From an uncultured Lachnospiraceae bacterium (GTDB taxonomy: Bacteria > Bacillota > Clostridia > Lachnospirales > Lachnospiraceae), in NCBI GenBank assembly GCA_947567595.1, contig CANOMQ010000014.1:33254-97253 (forward strand): 64,000 nucleotides of DNA, written 5' to 3'. Shown here piece after piece: positions 26,631 to 38,348 of this stretch. The position numbers were made by a program, and so were the translations under genes. Under the pieces are notes generated by a model, which was not told where the DNA came from, ran no database searches, and worked only from the letters and a program-made list of their open reading frames with translations. The first letter of the stretch is position 1. Each line of letters opens with the position of its first letter.

Positions 26631-26656
26631 CCTAAATCCGGCACCTAAATCCGGCA
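26631..26656. repeat. 13-bp direct repeat upstream of the giant gene
   Basis: CCTAAATCCGGCA occurs twice in immediate succession, 58 bp upstream of the giant gene's start codon. It could be a regulator site or a slippage product. The rest of 26574-26982 is AT-rich and divergent, containing promoters for the giant gene and cheY that I could not place. Confidence 0.6.
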
Positions 26657-26982
26657 CAAAAGCCAAAATGATCGAAAACCCAATTAGTAACAAAATGACT
26701 ATATTTATATAATACACCACCCCCCCGTATTATCAACCTTTTTTTAATTTTTTAAAATTTTTGAAACCGGAAAAAAATTTGTGCAATTTTTTTAGTTTTG
26801 AACTAGCGTTCTAACCTGTCAGATTGCTTGAAAAATAATAAAATATGAAATATAACAAATTTATTTTCACTCTCATATAGACAAAATTTAAAAAAAATTG
26901 TAGAATATATCTGAGCGACATCTAAAAATGGTTTGATGATTACATATTCCATTTTACAGATTATTCCAGAGGAGGAACTAAG

Positions 26983-27345
26983 ATGGCTAAAAATATTTTA
27001 ATTGTCGATGATGCAGCTTTTATGAGAATGATGATTAAAGACATTTTGACGAAAAACGGATACAATGTTGCTGCAGAAGCAGAAAATGGAAAAATAGCTG
27101 TAGATAAGTACAATGAAACAAAGCCGGATCTTGTACTTATGGACATCACAATGCCGGAAATGGACGGAATACAAGCATTAAAGGCAATTAAAGGCAACGA
27201 TCCGAATGCAACGGTTATCATGTGCTCAGCGATGGGCCAGCAGGCAATGGTTATTGAGGCGATCCAATCAGGTGCAAAAGACTTTATCGTAAAACCATTC
27301 CAAGCAGAACGTGTTCTCGAAGCACTCAAGAAAGTAATCGGATAA
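26983..27345 (+). CDS. cheY: Chemotaxis response regulator CheY
   Basis: 120 residues, a single receiver domain: acidic pair D9/D10, phospho-acceptor D54 in LMDITMPEMDG, a switch residue in MCSAMG, and the conserved lysine in VKPF. There is no output domain, and the sequence is of the CheY type that binds flagellar switch protein FliM. GGAGG stands 6-7 nt before the ATG. It stands alone, with its own terminator and without other che genes nearby; the kinase CheA must be elsewhere. Confidence 0.88.
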   Translation: MAKNILIVDDAAFMRMMIKDILTKNGYNVAAEAENGKIAVDKYNETKPDLVLMDITMPEMDGIQALKAIKGNDPNATVIMCSAMGQQAMVIEAIQSGAKDFIVKPFQAERVLEALKKVIG

Positions 27346-27366
27346 AAATAATTACATACTGCAATT

Positions 27367-27392
27367 AAAAAAGTGCTATAAGCACTTTTTTT
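27367..27392 (+). terminator. Intrinsic terminator after cheY
   Basis: AAAAAAGTGCT and AGCACTTTTTTT form a tight hairpin with a 3-nt loop and a long T run, about 20 bp after the stop. Confidence 0.85.
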
Positions 27393-27428
27393 GTTGTATC
27401 TTTCTATAATTCCTTATCATTATAAAGG

Positions 27429-28958
27429 TCATAATAAAGGCGAAGCAAGCTTCAACATCGCCTGTATCAGCTTATTCTCAAGCGGACGCTTCGACCACCG
27501 CATTAAATCCATTGCATCACATTGCTCAATCGTCCGCAAAAAGTCGTTCTTAATATCATTAACCGCCTCCATCTCGCTGATAAAAACACCGCATTCATAA
27601 TGCAGATAAAAACTCCTGTAATCCGTGTTAATTGTCCCGCAAATGGCGCACTCATCATCAACCACAACATTCTTCGCATGAATAAATCCCGGCGTGTACT
27701 CATAAATCTGCACACCCGCTTCCATCAGTTTCCCATAATTGGAGACATTCACCATATAAACATACCATTTATCATACACCTTCGGCACAATAATCCGCAC
27801 ATCCACGCCACTCTCCGCCGCGCTGGTAAGATCCTCAAGCATTTTCTGGTCAAGCACAAGATACGGCGTCGTGATGTAAATATAATCCCTCGCCTTGTTA
27901 ATCATGCGCGTGTAAGCGCCCTCCGTCGGATTGTGGGGATTTCGATGCGGCCCGCCCATAAATGGCTGCACATACCCCTCCTCCGCCACACTGCCCTGCG
28001 GTTTATACTCCTCGTCGTTAATCAAAACCTTCTTATTCGAAATACGCCACATATCAAGGAAAAAGCACGTAAAACTAAAAACACCCTCTCCATAAAGCCG
28101 CACACCGGAGTCTTTCCAATGACCAAACCGCTGTACATAATTCGCATACTCGTCCGCAAGATTAAATCCGCCCGTGTAGGCAATATCCCCGTCTATCACG
28201 GTAATTTTCTGATGATTGCGGTAATTAAACGACATTCGTACGATATTTTTGTGAATGGGATTAAAAATACACATCTTAATCCCGCGCGCCCTCATATCCG
28301 TCCGAAAAGCGTGCGTATTAATCCTTAGCGTTCCAAAATCATCAAACAGCAGTTTGACCTCCACACCCTCCTTCACCTTCTGCGTAAGGATTTCAAGAAT
28401 TTCCGACCAAACCTTCCCCTCGGAAACAATGAAATATTCCATAAAAATAAACTTTTTTGCGTTCTTTAAATCCGCAACCATATCGGCAATCACTTTTTCG
28501 CCCACTTCGTAATAAGTGACCTTCGTATTTTTATAAATCGGAAAACCTTCCTTGCGCAGATAACGGCTAATCTGAACCTTATTCGGGTGGTCAATCTCCA
28601 AATCCTCCGCAACAACCTCATCATTCATAAGCCTGCGCCTTCTTAGCAGCTCAATTTCCCGAAAATGCTTAAAATAGCGCGAATTTTTACGGCTTCTGCC
28701 CCACATGAAGTACAAAAACAAGCCCGCAACCGGAAGGATTAAAATAATGATAATCCAGCTCATTTTATAAGACTCCGCATTGTTGACAAGCTCAAAAACA
28801 ATCACAATGCTGATAAACTCCAAAATAAAATACACTTCCGTCGAATACTGGATTAAGTACATGGACAAAAACAACATCAGCCCAATTTGCAGAAAAAAGG
28901 CAATTCCGACCGTAAATCCACGTATAATTCCATAATATTTGCTTTTTATTATTCCCAT
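27429..28958 (-). CDS. cls: Cardiolipin synthase, phospholipase D family
   Basis: 509 residues from ATG 28958 (GGAG 10 nt upstream); an ATG three codons earlier is too close to that site. Two to three N-terminal membrane segments (about 10-75) are followed by two PLD HKD motifs: NYRNHQKITVIDG near residue 240 and FIHAKNVVVDD near residue 425, each with the trailing GT or GG strand. The enzyme condenses two phosphatidylglycerols to cardiolipin at the membrane. It is monocistronic and divergent from the nuclease-like gene at 29076. Confidence 0.9.
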   Translation of the reverse strand: MGIIKSKYYGIIRGFTVGIAFFLQIGLMLFLSMYLIQYSTEVYFILEFISIVIVFELVNNAESYKMSWIIIILILPVAGLFLYFMWGRSRKNSRYFKHFREIELLRRRRLMNDEVVAEDLEIDHPNKVQISRYLRKEGFPIYKNTKVTYYEVGEKVIADMVADLKNAKKFIFMEYFIVSEGKVWSEILEILTQKVKEGVEVKLLFDDFGTLRINTHAFRTDMRARGIKMCIFNPIHKNIVRMSFNYRNHQKITVIDGDIAYTGGFNLADEYANYVQRFGHWKDSGVRLYGEGVFSFTCFFLDMWRISNKKVLINDEEYKPQGSVAEEGYVQPFMGGPHRNPHNPTEGAYTRMINKARDYIYITTPYLVLDQKMLEDLTSAAESGVDVRIIVPKVYDKWYVYMVNVSNYGKLMEAGVQIYEYTPGFIHAKNVVVDDECAICGTINTDYRSFYLHYECGVFISEMEAVNDIKNDFLRTIEQCDAMDLMRWSKRPLENKLIQAMLKLASPLL

Positions 28959-29075
28959 TTCGGTCATTCTCCTATAAAATGGTTCATATAGAAATAATGT
29001 TTCCCTGTCAAAAAACTACATAAGTTTATAGTAATCCTAAAACCAAACAAACGCAACTAAAAAACGAGGACTGAT

Positions 29076-29843
29076 ATGCAAACTGATATACAAACAACAA
29101 TCGACAAAAAACTCTTTTCCGAAGCGTGTTACGAAATGATTGGAAAATTACAGGCACAAAACGGTATCGGAACGCTTCAGGAAAAAACAATCCATAGTGT
29201 GTTAAAATATTATTATGCGCCCAATCCTTTATATCATGAAATTAAAATCGGAAAATACGTCGCGGACATCTGCGTGGACGGGGAAATTTTTGAGGTACAG
29301 ACGAGGAATTTCAACGCCATGCGCAACAAGCTGCAATATTTTTTGCAGGAGCATGACGTCACGATTATCTATCCCGTGGCACATCACAAGTGGATTTCAT
29401 GGCTAGACATGGAGACAGGCGAGCTTTCGCCCAAACGCAAATCGCCAAAAACCGGCACGCAGTATCAGATTATACCAGAGCTTTACCGGATAAAAATGTT
29501 TATTGGCAATCCGAGACTGCATTTTATTATTTCGCTGATTGATGTGGAGGAAACGCGTTATTTGAATGGGTGGAGTTACAATAAAAAACGGGGTTCGTCA
29601 CGAATGGACGGTGTTCCTGTTGATATTTACGATGAAGTGCGGATTGATACGATGTCGGATTATCTGAAATTCCTGCCGGAGACATTGCCGGAACAGTTTA
29701 CGTCCAAGGATTTGGGCAAAGCCGCAAAAATACCACAACAGCGCGCGGGGACACTACTTAATGTTTTATTGGAAACGGGGGTGGTTGAGAAAATTGGGAA
29801 AGATGGGAGGAGTTATTTGTATGTGGTTCGTAGAAATGACTGA
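29076..29843 (+). CDS. Restriction-endonuclease-fold-like protein with C-terminal winged helix (putative)
   Basis: 255 residues, no named family recognised. Residues about 50-85 read HEIKIGKYVADICVDGEIFEVQ: an early Glu, an Asp in ADI, then an ExQ pair, as in PD-(D/E)XK nuclease cores where the lysine is replaced by Gln. The last ~60 residues (TSKDLGKAAKIPQQRAGTLLNVLLETG...) look like a winged-helix DNA-binding module. Together these suggest a DNA-acting protein, possibly a nuclease or a regulator that reuses the fold; both the fold and the role are inference. Transcribed alone. Confidence 0.6.
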   Translation: MQTDIQTTIDKKLFSEACYEMIGKLQAQNGIGTLQEKTIHSVLKYYYAPNPLYHEIKIGKYVADICVDGEIFEVQTRNFNAMRNKLQYFLQEHDVTIIYPVAHHKWISWLDMETGELSPKRKSPKTGTQYQIIPELYRIKMFIGNPRLHFIISLIDVEETRYLNGWSYNKKRGSSRMDGVPVDIYDEVRIDTMSDYLKFLPETLPEQFTSKDLGKAAKIPQQRAGTLLNVLLETGVVEKIGKDGRSYLYVVRRND

Positions 29844-29857
29844 CAGTTCATTGTTAT

Positions 29858-30124
29858 TCATGAGTTATTTTTTTCATACATCTTGTCTTTTTCATTTTTC
29901 CAATCTGTATCCGTAAAATATTCTTTCATTCTGTCAGAAATATCAAGCTTTGGCACATTTGGACTTAAAATTACTTTACTAATACAGACTGGAAAACATG
30001 TCTGAACCCTACCATTTTCCATATCGTCAATTGCTTCATCTAACAATCCAAATAATAAATCCATTGTATTATTGATTACGTCATTCTTATTTAATACTTT
30101 TTCAGACAATATCATTTTTTTCAA
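29858..30124 (-). CDS. Small protein with antitoxin-like segment
   Basis: 88 codons; the TTG at 30124 has GAGGAA about 7 nt upstream, while an ATG at 30115 is the alternative. The stretch LLFGLLDEAIDDMENGRVQT resembles the N-terminal part of short clostridial antitoxin-type proteins that normally continue with TIEEAWxEID; here the C-terminal half is different. No toxin ORF sits next to it. It may be a solitary or recombined antitoxin, or unrelated. Confidence 0.4.
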   Translation of the reverse strand: MKKMILSEKVLNKNDVINNTMDLLFGLLDEAIDDMENGRVQTCFPVCISKVILSPNVPKLDISDRMKEYFTDTDWKNEKDKMYEKNNS

Positions 30125-30156
30125 AATACATTCCTCAAGTAAATTCTCAAGATAAC

Positions 30157-30186
30157 CGCCAAATGCAAGAACTCCTGCATTTGGCG
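30157..30186. repeat. 11-bp-arm inverted repeat
   Basis: CGCCAAATGCA and TGCATTTGGCG flank an 8-nt loop, between the cytidylate-kinase-like gene and the antitoxin-like gene. There is no T run on either side, so it is a weak terminator candidate or a protein-binding palindrome. Confidence 0.5.
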
Positions 30187-30225
30187 TACTATATAAACAA
30201 AAACAATGTCAAATTTTACAATTTT

Positions 30226-30828
30226 TTAGTGATTTTTAACAGCCGCTGCAAGTATCTCTGCACAAGTCTCAACCCCAAGCGTAGCTGAATTCAAACTAAT
30301 CTGGAAAAACTCCTTCGCACCCCACTTATAATTCGTGTGGTTCGTAAAGAACCCTGACCTGCGCTTATCGACGCGCTTCATTTCCGCCTCAACCTTATCC
30401 ATCGGAATTTTTTCCTTCGTCCGCGCCCGCTCAAGCCGAAATGCATCATCCGCGTAGATAAATACCCGAAGGCAGTCCTCCTTCTCACTCAGAATATGCC
30501 CCGCGCAGCGACCGACAAATACACAGCTCTCATTCTCGGCAACATCTAAAATGACCTGCTTCTCCGCCTGAAAAATCTGCTCTGAAAGAGGTATGTTCTT
30601 CTTCTTGCTCAACCCGCCAAGCGCCGTCTGTGACAGGTTAAAAATCGGATTGGAAGCCGATGTTTCCTCCAAATCTGAAACATAAATTGCAGGCAATTCC
30701 AAACGGTTTGCGGTTTCAACCAAAACATCATGGTCATAAAGCTTATATCCCAGCTTTTTTGCAAGAATACTTGCAACCTCCTGCCCACCACTACAATACT
30801 GACGCTCAATCGCTACATAACGATACAT
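30226..30828 (-). CDS. Cytidylate kinase-like protein
   Basis: 200 residues from ATG 30828, chosen for AAAGGAGG 7 nt upstream; in-frame ATGs at 30834 and 30873 lack correct spacing. The modified P-loop IERQYCSGGQEVASILAKKLG matches the CMP-kinase-like (AAA/PF13189-type) family, followed by FVGRCAGHIL and ERARTKEKI, as in nucleotide kinases. The exact phosphate acceptor is unknown, and it is not the housekeeping Cmk. It lies downstream of the gyrA terminator on the same strand, so it probably has its own promoter. Confidence 0.78.
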   Translation of the reverse strand: MYRYVAIERQYCSGGQEVASILAKKLGYKLYDHDVLVETANRLELPAIYVSDLEETSASNPIFNLSQTALGGLSKKKNIPLSEQIFQAEKQVILDVAENESCVFVGRCAGHILSEKEDCLRVFIYADDAFRLERARTKEKIPMDKVEAEMKRVDKRRSGFFTNHTNYKWGAKEFFQISLNSATLGVETCAEILAAAVKNH

Positions 30829-30941
30829 AAACATTCCTCCTTTACTGCTACTGTTTTTATATTCATTATACACTAAAACATTTCATATTCAAACATAATT
30901 TTTACAGAACGCAGAACCGGAAGAATTGAAACATCAATTAA

Positions 30942-30985
30942 AATAACAATAAGAATGATTATCCCACTCTTATTGTTATTCTAAA
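30942..30985 (-). terminator. Intrinsic terminator of the dnaA-to-gyrA gene run
   Basis: AATAACAATAAGA pairs with TCTTATTGTTATT, followed on the minus strand by a T-rich tail, about 20 bp after the gyrA stop. Confidence 0.65.
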
Positions 30986-31001
30986 AAGATTGATATTTTT
31001 A

Positions 31002-33551
31002 CTATTTCTGCTGCAAATCCTCTTCGCCGCCATCGTCTGGCTCCTTGTCAGACAATTCCGACAGCTCCGCCATCTCTTCTAACTCATCAAACTCCTGTGT
31101 CCCGTCCGACGGCTTCTGCCTTACCTTCGCAACCTTGGCAACCGTCACACCATCGTCAAGGTTAATCATCTTCACGCCCGACGTATTGCGCTTGTAAATC
31201 GAAATATCCTCAACCGAAATCTGAATAATCACGCCCTCCGTCGTAATCATCATAACCTCGCTGTCATCCTTCACCGCCTTCACGCCGACAACATTGCCCG
31301 TCTTTTCCGCAATGCGGTAACACTTAATGCCCTTACCGCCACGCTTCTGCACCGTAAACTCATCAATATTCGTCCGCTTGCCATAACCCATCTCAGACAC
31401 AATCAAAAGCCGTCCGCCCTGTGTATTAAGCTGCATACCGACAATCTCGTCACCGTCGTCAAGGTTCATACCGATAACACCCATCGCACCCCTGCCCATA
31501 GAACGGACATCTGTCTCTTTAAACCGGATACACATGCCATACTTCGTCACAAGGAAAATCTCCGAATTTTCATCGGTAATCTTCACCTCAATCAGCTCGT
31601 CGTCATCGCGCAGCGAAATCGCCGCAAGCCCCGACTTGCGCACATTCGAGAACTCCATAATCGGCGTCTTTTTCGCAATCCCCTTCTTCGTAATCATGAA
31701 CAAATGTTTTCCATCTTCATAATCACTAATCGGAATCATCGCCGAAATCTTCTCGCCCGGATTGAGCTGCAAAATATTCACAATCGCCGTACCGCGCGCC
31801 GTCCTGCCCGCCTCCGGTATTTCATAAGCTTTGATACGATAAACACGCCCGAAGTTCGTAAAGAACATCAGATAATGGTGCGTCGTCGTCATCAGCAAAT
31901 CCTCAATATAATCGTCCTCAATCGTGGACATACCCTTAATGCCGCGCCCACCCCTGTGCTGTGTCTTGAAATTATCCACCGTCATACGCTTGATATAACC
32001 AAGACTTGTCATGGCAATAATTGTATTGCCGCGCGGAATTAAATCCTCCATGTCAATTTCCGCCTCGTCATATCCAAACGCCGTACGCCTGTCGTCGCCG
32101 TACTTGTCGGAAATCACCATAATCTCTGTCCTGATAACACCAAGCAACAGCTTTTTATCCGCCAAAATCGCCTTATATTCCTCAATCTTTTTCAAAAGCT
32201 CTGCGTGCTCCTGCTCCAGCTTTTCACGCTCTAAGCCTGTCAGCGCACGAAGACGCATATCCACAATCGCCTGCGCCTGCACGTCCGTCAGGGCAAACCG
32301 CGCAATCAAACCTTCCTTCGCCGCCTGCGTATTCGCGCTGCTTCGAATAATCTGAATAACCTCATCAATATTGTCAAGTGCAATCAGCAAGCCCTGTAAA
32401 ATATGGTCTCGCTCCTCTGCTTTATTCAAATCATACTGCGTCCTGCGTGTGACAACCTCTTCCTGATGTTTGATATAATGGATTAACACATCCTTCAAAT
32501 TCATCACTTTTGGCTGATTATTCACTAACGCAAGCATAATTACGCCAAAGCTGTCCTGAAGCTGCGTATGCTTATAAAGCTGATTTAAAATTACATTCGC
32601 ATTCACGTCCTTACGCAGCTCAATACAGATTCGCATACCCTCTCTGTTGGACTCGTCGCGCAAATCCGTAATGCCGTCAATCCGCTTTTCTTTTACCAAT
32701 TCGGCAATTTTTTCAATTAATCTTGCCTTATTGACCATATAAGGAAGCTCCGTCACCACAATGCGGTTCTTTCCGTTTGCCAATGTTTCAATATTTGTCA
32801 CACTGCGCACTCTGATTTTTCCGCGCCCCGTACGATAAGCTTCCTCAACGCCGCGCGTACCAAGAATAATGCCACCCGTCGGAAAATCAGGGCCCTTAAT
32901 AATAGGCAAAATCTCGTCAATATCCGTGTCCCTGTCCTCATTCACACGGTTATCAATAATTTTTACCACCGCACCAATAACTTCCCGCAGATTGTGCGGC
33001 GGAATATTCGTCGCCATACCGACCGCAATTCCCTGCGTACCGTTCACCAAAAGATTCGGATAACGGCTTGGAAGAACAGTAGGCTCCTTCTCCGTCTCAT
33101 CAAAATTTGGAACAAAATCAACCGTATTCTTGTTGATGTCCTCCAAAAGTGCCATTGAAATTTTGCTAAGCCTTGCTTCCGTATATCGCATAGCCGCCGC
33201 GCCGTCGCCGTCCACGGAACCAAAATTCCCATGACCGTCCACCAAAGGATAACGCGTAGACCACTCCTGCGCCATATTCACCAACGCGCCGTAAATCGAG
33301 CTGTCGCCGTGCGGATGATACTTACCCATTGTATCACCGACAATACGCGCGCTCTTTCTGTGCGGCTTGTCAGGACCGTTGTTCAGCTCTATCATGGAAT
33401 AAAGCACACGCCGCTGTACCGGCTTTAATCCGTCACGGACATCCGGCAGGGCACGGGAAGCGATTACACTCATGGCATAATCAATATATGATTTTTCCAT
33501 TGTTTTTTGTAAATCGACTTCCTCTATTTTGTCAAAGATTGTATCATCCAT
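31002..33551 (-). CDS. gyrA: DNA gyrase subunit A
   Basis: 849 residues from ATG 33551 (GGAGGATTTAT upstream). The breakage-reunion domain holds the catalytic tyrosine in [11 protein letters not shown] near residue 122, and the quinolone region [20 protein letters not shown]. The C-terminal beta-pinwheel carries the GyrA box as QKRGGKG. An acidic C-terminal tail is present. With GyrB it introduces negative supercoils using ATP. The residue aligned with E. coli D87 is Gly. It follows gyrB by 56 bp. Confidence 0.97.
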   Translation of the reverse strand: MDDTIFDKIEEVDLQKTMEKSYIDYAMSVIASRALPDVRDGLKPVQRRVLYSMIELNNGPDKPHRKSARIVGDTMGKYHPHGDSSIYGALVNMAQEWSTRYPLVDGHGNFGSVDGDGAAAMRYTEARLSKISMALLEDINKNTVDFVPNFDETEKEPTVLPSRYPNLLVNGTQGIAVGMATNIPPHNLREVIGAVVKIIDNRVNEDRDTDIDEILPIIKGPDFPTGGIILGTRGVEEAYRTGRGKIRVRSVTNIETLANGKNRIVVTELPYMVNKARLIEKIAELVKEKRIDGITDLRDESNREGMRICIELRKDVNANVILNQLYKHTQLQDSFGVIMLALVNNQPKVMNLKDVLIHYIKHQEEVVTRRTQYDLNKAEERDHILQGLLIALDNIDEVIQIIRSSANTQAAKEGLIARFALTDVQAQAIVDMRLRALTGLEREKLEQEHAELLKKIEEYKAILADKKLLLGVIRTEIMVISDKYGDDRRTAFGYDEAEIDMEDLIPRGNTIIAMTSLGYIKRMTVDNFKTQHRGGRGIKGMSTIEDDYIEDLLMTTTHHYLMFFTNFGRVYRIKAYEIPEAGRTARGTAIVNILQLNPGEKISAMIPISDYEDGKHLFMITKKGIAKKTPIMEFSNVRKSGLAAISLRDDDELIEVKITDENSEIFLVTKYGMCIRFKETDVRSMGRGAMGVIGMNLDDGDEIVGMQLNTQGGRLLIVSEMGYGKRTNIDEFTVQKRGGKGIKCYRIAEKTGNVVGVKAVKDDSEVMMITTEGVIIQISVEDISIYKRNTSGVKMINLDDGVTVAKVAKVRQKPSDGTQEFDELEEMAELSELSDKEPDDGGEEDLQQK

Positions 33552-33607
33552 ATAAATCCTCCATGTCGCCAAAACCCGTTCCATTCCAGTCTAGGTATCG
33601 GCATAAA

Positions 33608-36644
<3,037 letters not shown>

Positions 36645-36650
<6 letters not shown>

Positions 36651-36697
36651 TCTAAACAACCATACTCTTTTCTCAGTCTGTAAATTTATTCTTCACA
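36645..36697 (-). repeat. Leader repeat, copy 2 (before recF)
   Basis: This copy matches 16767-16818. Its 7-codon frame, GTG to TGA at 36696-36673, reads VKNKFTD, with AGGG 4 nt upstream. Relative to the fruK copy, the codon changes are one synonymous Lys change and one Ala-to-Thr change. Confidence 0.7.
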
Positions 36698-36711
36698 TTT
36701 CCCTAACGAAC

Positions 36712-36927
36712 CTAATTGCGCTTTTGAACAACAAAACTATCTTTTCCAAAACAAACCTCATCACCCGGCACAAGTTTTCTTCCGCGCCTTGTGTCAACCT
36801 CACCGTTTACTTTGACAAGTCCGTTCTGAATGACTTCCTTTGCCTCAACTCCTGATTCCACAAGCCCCGCAAGCTTCATCGCCTGACCAAGCTTTATAAA
36901 ATCATCCCTTATCGAAATTTTTTCCAC
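36712..36927 (-). CDS. S4-domain RNA-binding protein (YaaA/RlbA type)
   Basis: 71 residues from GTG 36927 with AGGG 6 nt upstream. A single S4 fold: FIKLGQAMKLAGLVESG, then VKVNGEVDTRRGRKLVPGDEV, the core RNA-binding strand pair. This short gene lies between dnaN and recF in nearly all Firmicutes; it is thought to bind rRNA and to take part in ribosome assembly. It follows dnaN by about 50 bp. Confidence 0.93.
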   Translation of the reverse strand: MEKISIRDDFIKLGQAMKLAGLVESGVEAKEVIQNGLVKVNGEVDTRRGRKLVPGDEVCFGKDSFVVQKRN

Positions 36928-36976
36928 AATATCCCTCCATGCTGCCCTTATGCAGCTTTTACACCTGCAAAAAACA

Positions 36977-38086
36977 TTAATTGATATTATTAAACGTAAC
37001 AGGCAAAATCAAATAAACATAATTCTCTTCATCATCCTTAATAAAACATGGCGCCTTAGAATTGAGCAGCTTAATCTCAATCTCCTCATCATCAATGACC
37101 TTGAGTGCATCAATCAAAAACTTCGGGTCAAATCCAATCATCAAATCCTTACCCATTTTTGTGATATCAAGCTCCTCGTCAAGACTACCCACAATCGAGT
37201 TCATTTTCAGTTCCATTACTTCATCAAGAATATTTAAAATAATCGGCTTTTTGTCGCCTTCCTTAATCAAAAGCGTCGAACGGTCAATACAACTTAAAAA
37301 TTCTTTCTTATTAAGCCTAATCTTTGTCTCATAATCCGCGGAGAGAATATTGTCAATCTTTAAATATTCTCCCTCAATCAGCCTTGAAACGACTGTTGTA
37401 TTATCAAATTCAAATAAAATATGCTTATCCGTAAAGAAAATATTTACATCCTTATCAACGTCGCCCGCAAGGATTTTACTAACCTCATTCAAGGTCTTAC
37501 CGGGTACAATCACCTTTTTTGCCGGATAAGAATTCTTCAGATGAATTTTTCTTAAAGAAATTCGCAAACCGTCCGAAGATACAATTTTTAAGACATCTTC
37601 ATTAATTTCAAACAGTTCACCCGTCAAAATCTTGTTTGTGAAATTATCGGCAATTGAAAAAATCGTCTGCCTGATAATTTCCTTCAATGTAAACTGCGAA
37701 ACAATAATCGACTCCGAGCGTTCAATCTGCGGAAGATATGAAAAATCTTCGCCTGATTTTCCGACAATGTTAAACTTCGCCTTTTCGCAGGTTATCGTTG
37801 CCTTATATGTAGCATCCGTTTCAATTGTAACGTCATTGTCCGGCAGCTTTCTGACCATTTCCAAAAAAATCTTTGCATCAAGTGCAATTATTCCTTTTTC
37901 TATAATTTCACCGTCAATCACGGTTTCTATTCCAAGCTCCATATCATTCGCGGTAAGCTTTATTTCACCCTTATTTACATCAATTAAGATACATTCCAGT
38001 ATGGACATTGTCGTTTTACTGGGTACAGCCTTAGAAACAATGTTTACACCGTTTAGAAGATTTGTTTTTGAACATATGATTTTCAT
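36977..38086 (-). CDS. dnaN: DNA polymerase III beta subunit (sliding clamp)
   Basis: 369 residues, the normal length, with three repeated clamp folds. The start MKIICSKTNLLNGVNIVSKAV and the C-terminal YLILPV motif are typical. The dimeric ring tethers polymerases and other factors to DNA. GGGAG lies 8 nt before the ATG. The 262-bp gap to dnaA upstream holds DnaA boxes, so expression may be tied to DnaA. Confidence 0.97.
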   Translation of the reverse strand: MKIICSKTNLLNGVNIVSKAVPSKTTMSILECILIDVNKGEIKLTANDMELGIETVIDGEIIEKGIIALDAKIFLEMVRKLPDNDVTIETDATYKATITCEKAKFNIVGKSGEDFSYLPQIERSESIIVSQFTLKEIIRQTIFSIADNFTNKILTGELFEINEDVLKIVSSDGLRISLRKIHLKNSYPAKKVIVPGKTLNEVSKILAGDVDKDVNIFFTDKHILFEFDNTTVVSRLIEGEYLKIDNILSADYETKIRLNKKEFLSCIDRSTLLIKEGDKKPIILNILDEVMELKMNSIVGSLDEELDITKMGKDLMIGFDPKFLIDALKVIDDEEIEIKLLNSKAPCFIKDDEENYVYLILPVTFNNIN

Positions 38087-38348
38087 GTACAGAACTCCCT
38101 TCGCTGTTGCTGGATTTTTGGCAAATCAAAAGTCTCAAAAAGTATATATAAAATAATATATTATCCGTAATATTCGTATTAATAGGCGTGGATTTGTGTA
38201 TAACCTTATTTTTCTTTATTTTAGTGCGATTTTTCCAAAATAATGCCTGTGGATAACCTTCATACGGAACCTGAAGTTATAAACAATCGTCCACATTGCC
38301 GCCTTGTTTCCTATTATGACAGGACTCTTTCCTATGGAAAATTTTTGT
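38087..38348. other. Origin subregion between dnaA and dnaN with DnaA boxes
   Basis: Two perfect DnaA boxes of the form TTATNCACA are visible as complements: TGTGTATAA at 38195-38203 and TGTGGATAA at 38248-38256. Near-matches (TTATCCGTA) and AT-rich sequence lie around them. In Firmicutes with bipartite origins, the dnaA-dnaN gap holds one box cluster and often the unwinding element. It also lies in the path of transcription from dnaA to dnaN. Confidence 0.75.

Noticed and set aside
27522-28328. 268-codon plus-strand frame
   Set aside because: It lies fully within the cardiolipin synthase gene on the other strand and has no recognisable domain.
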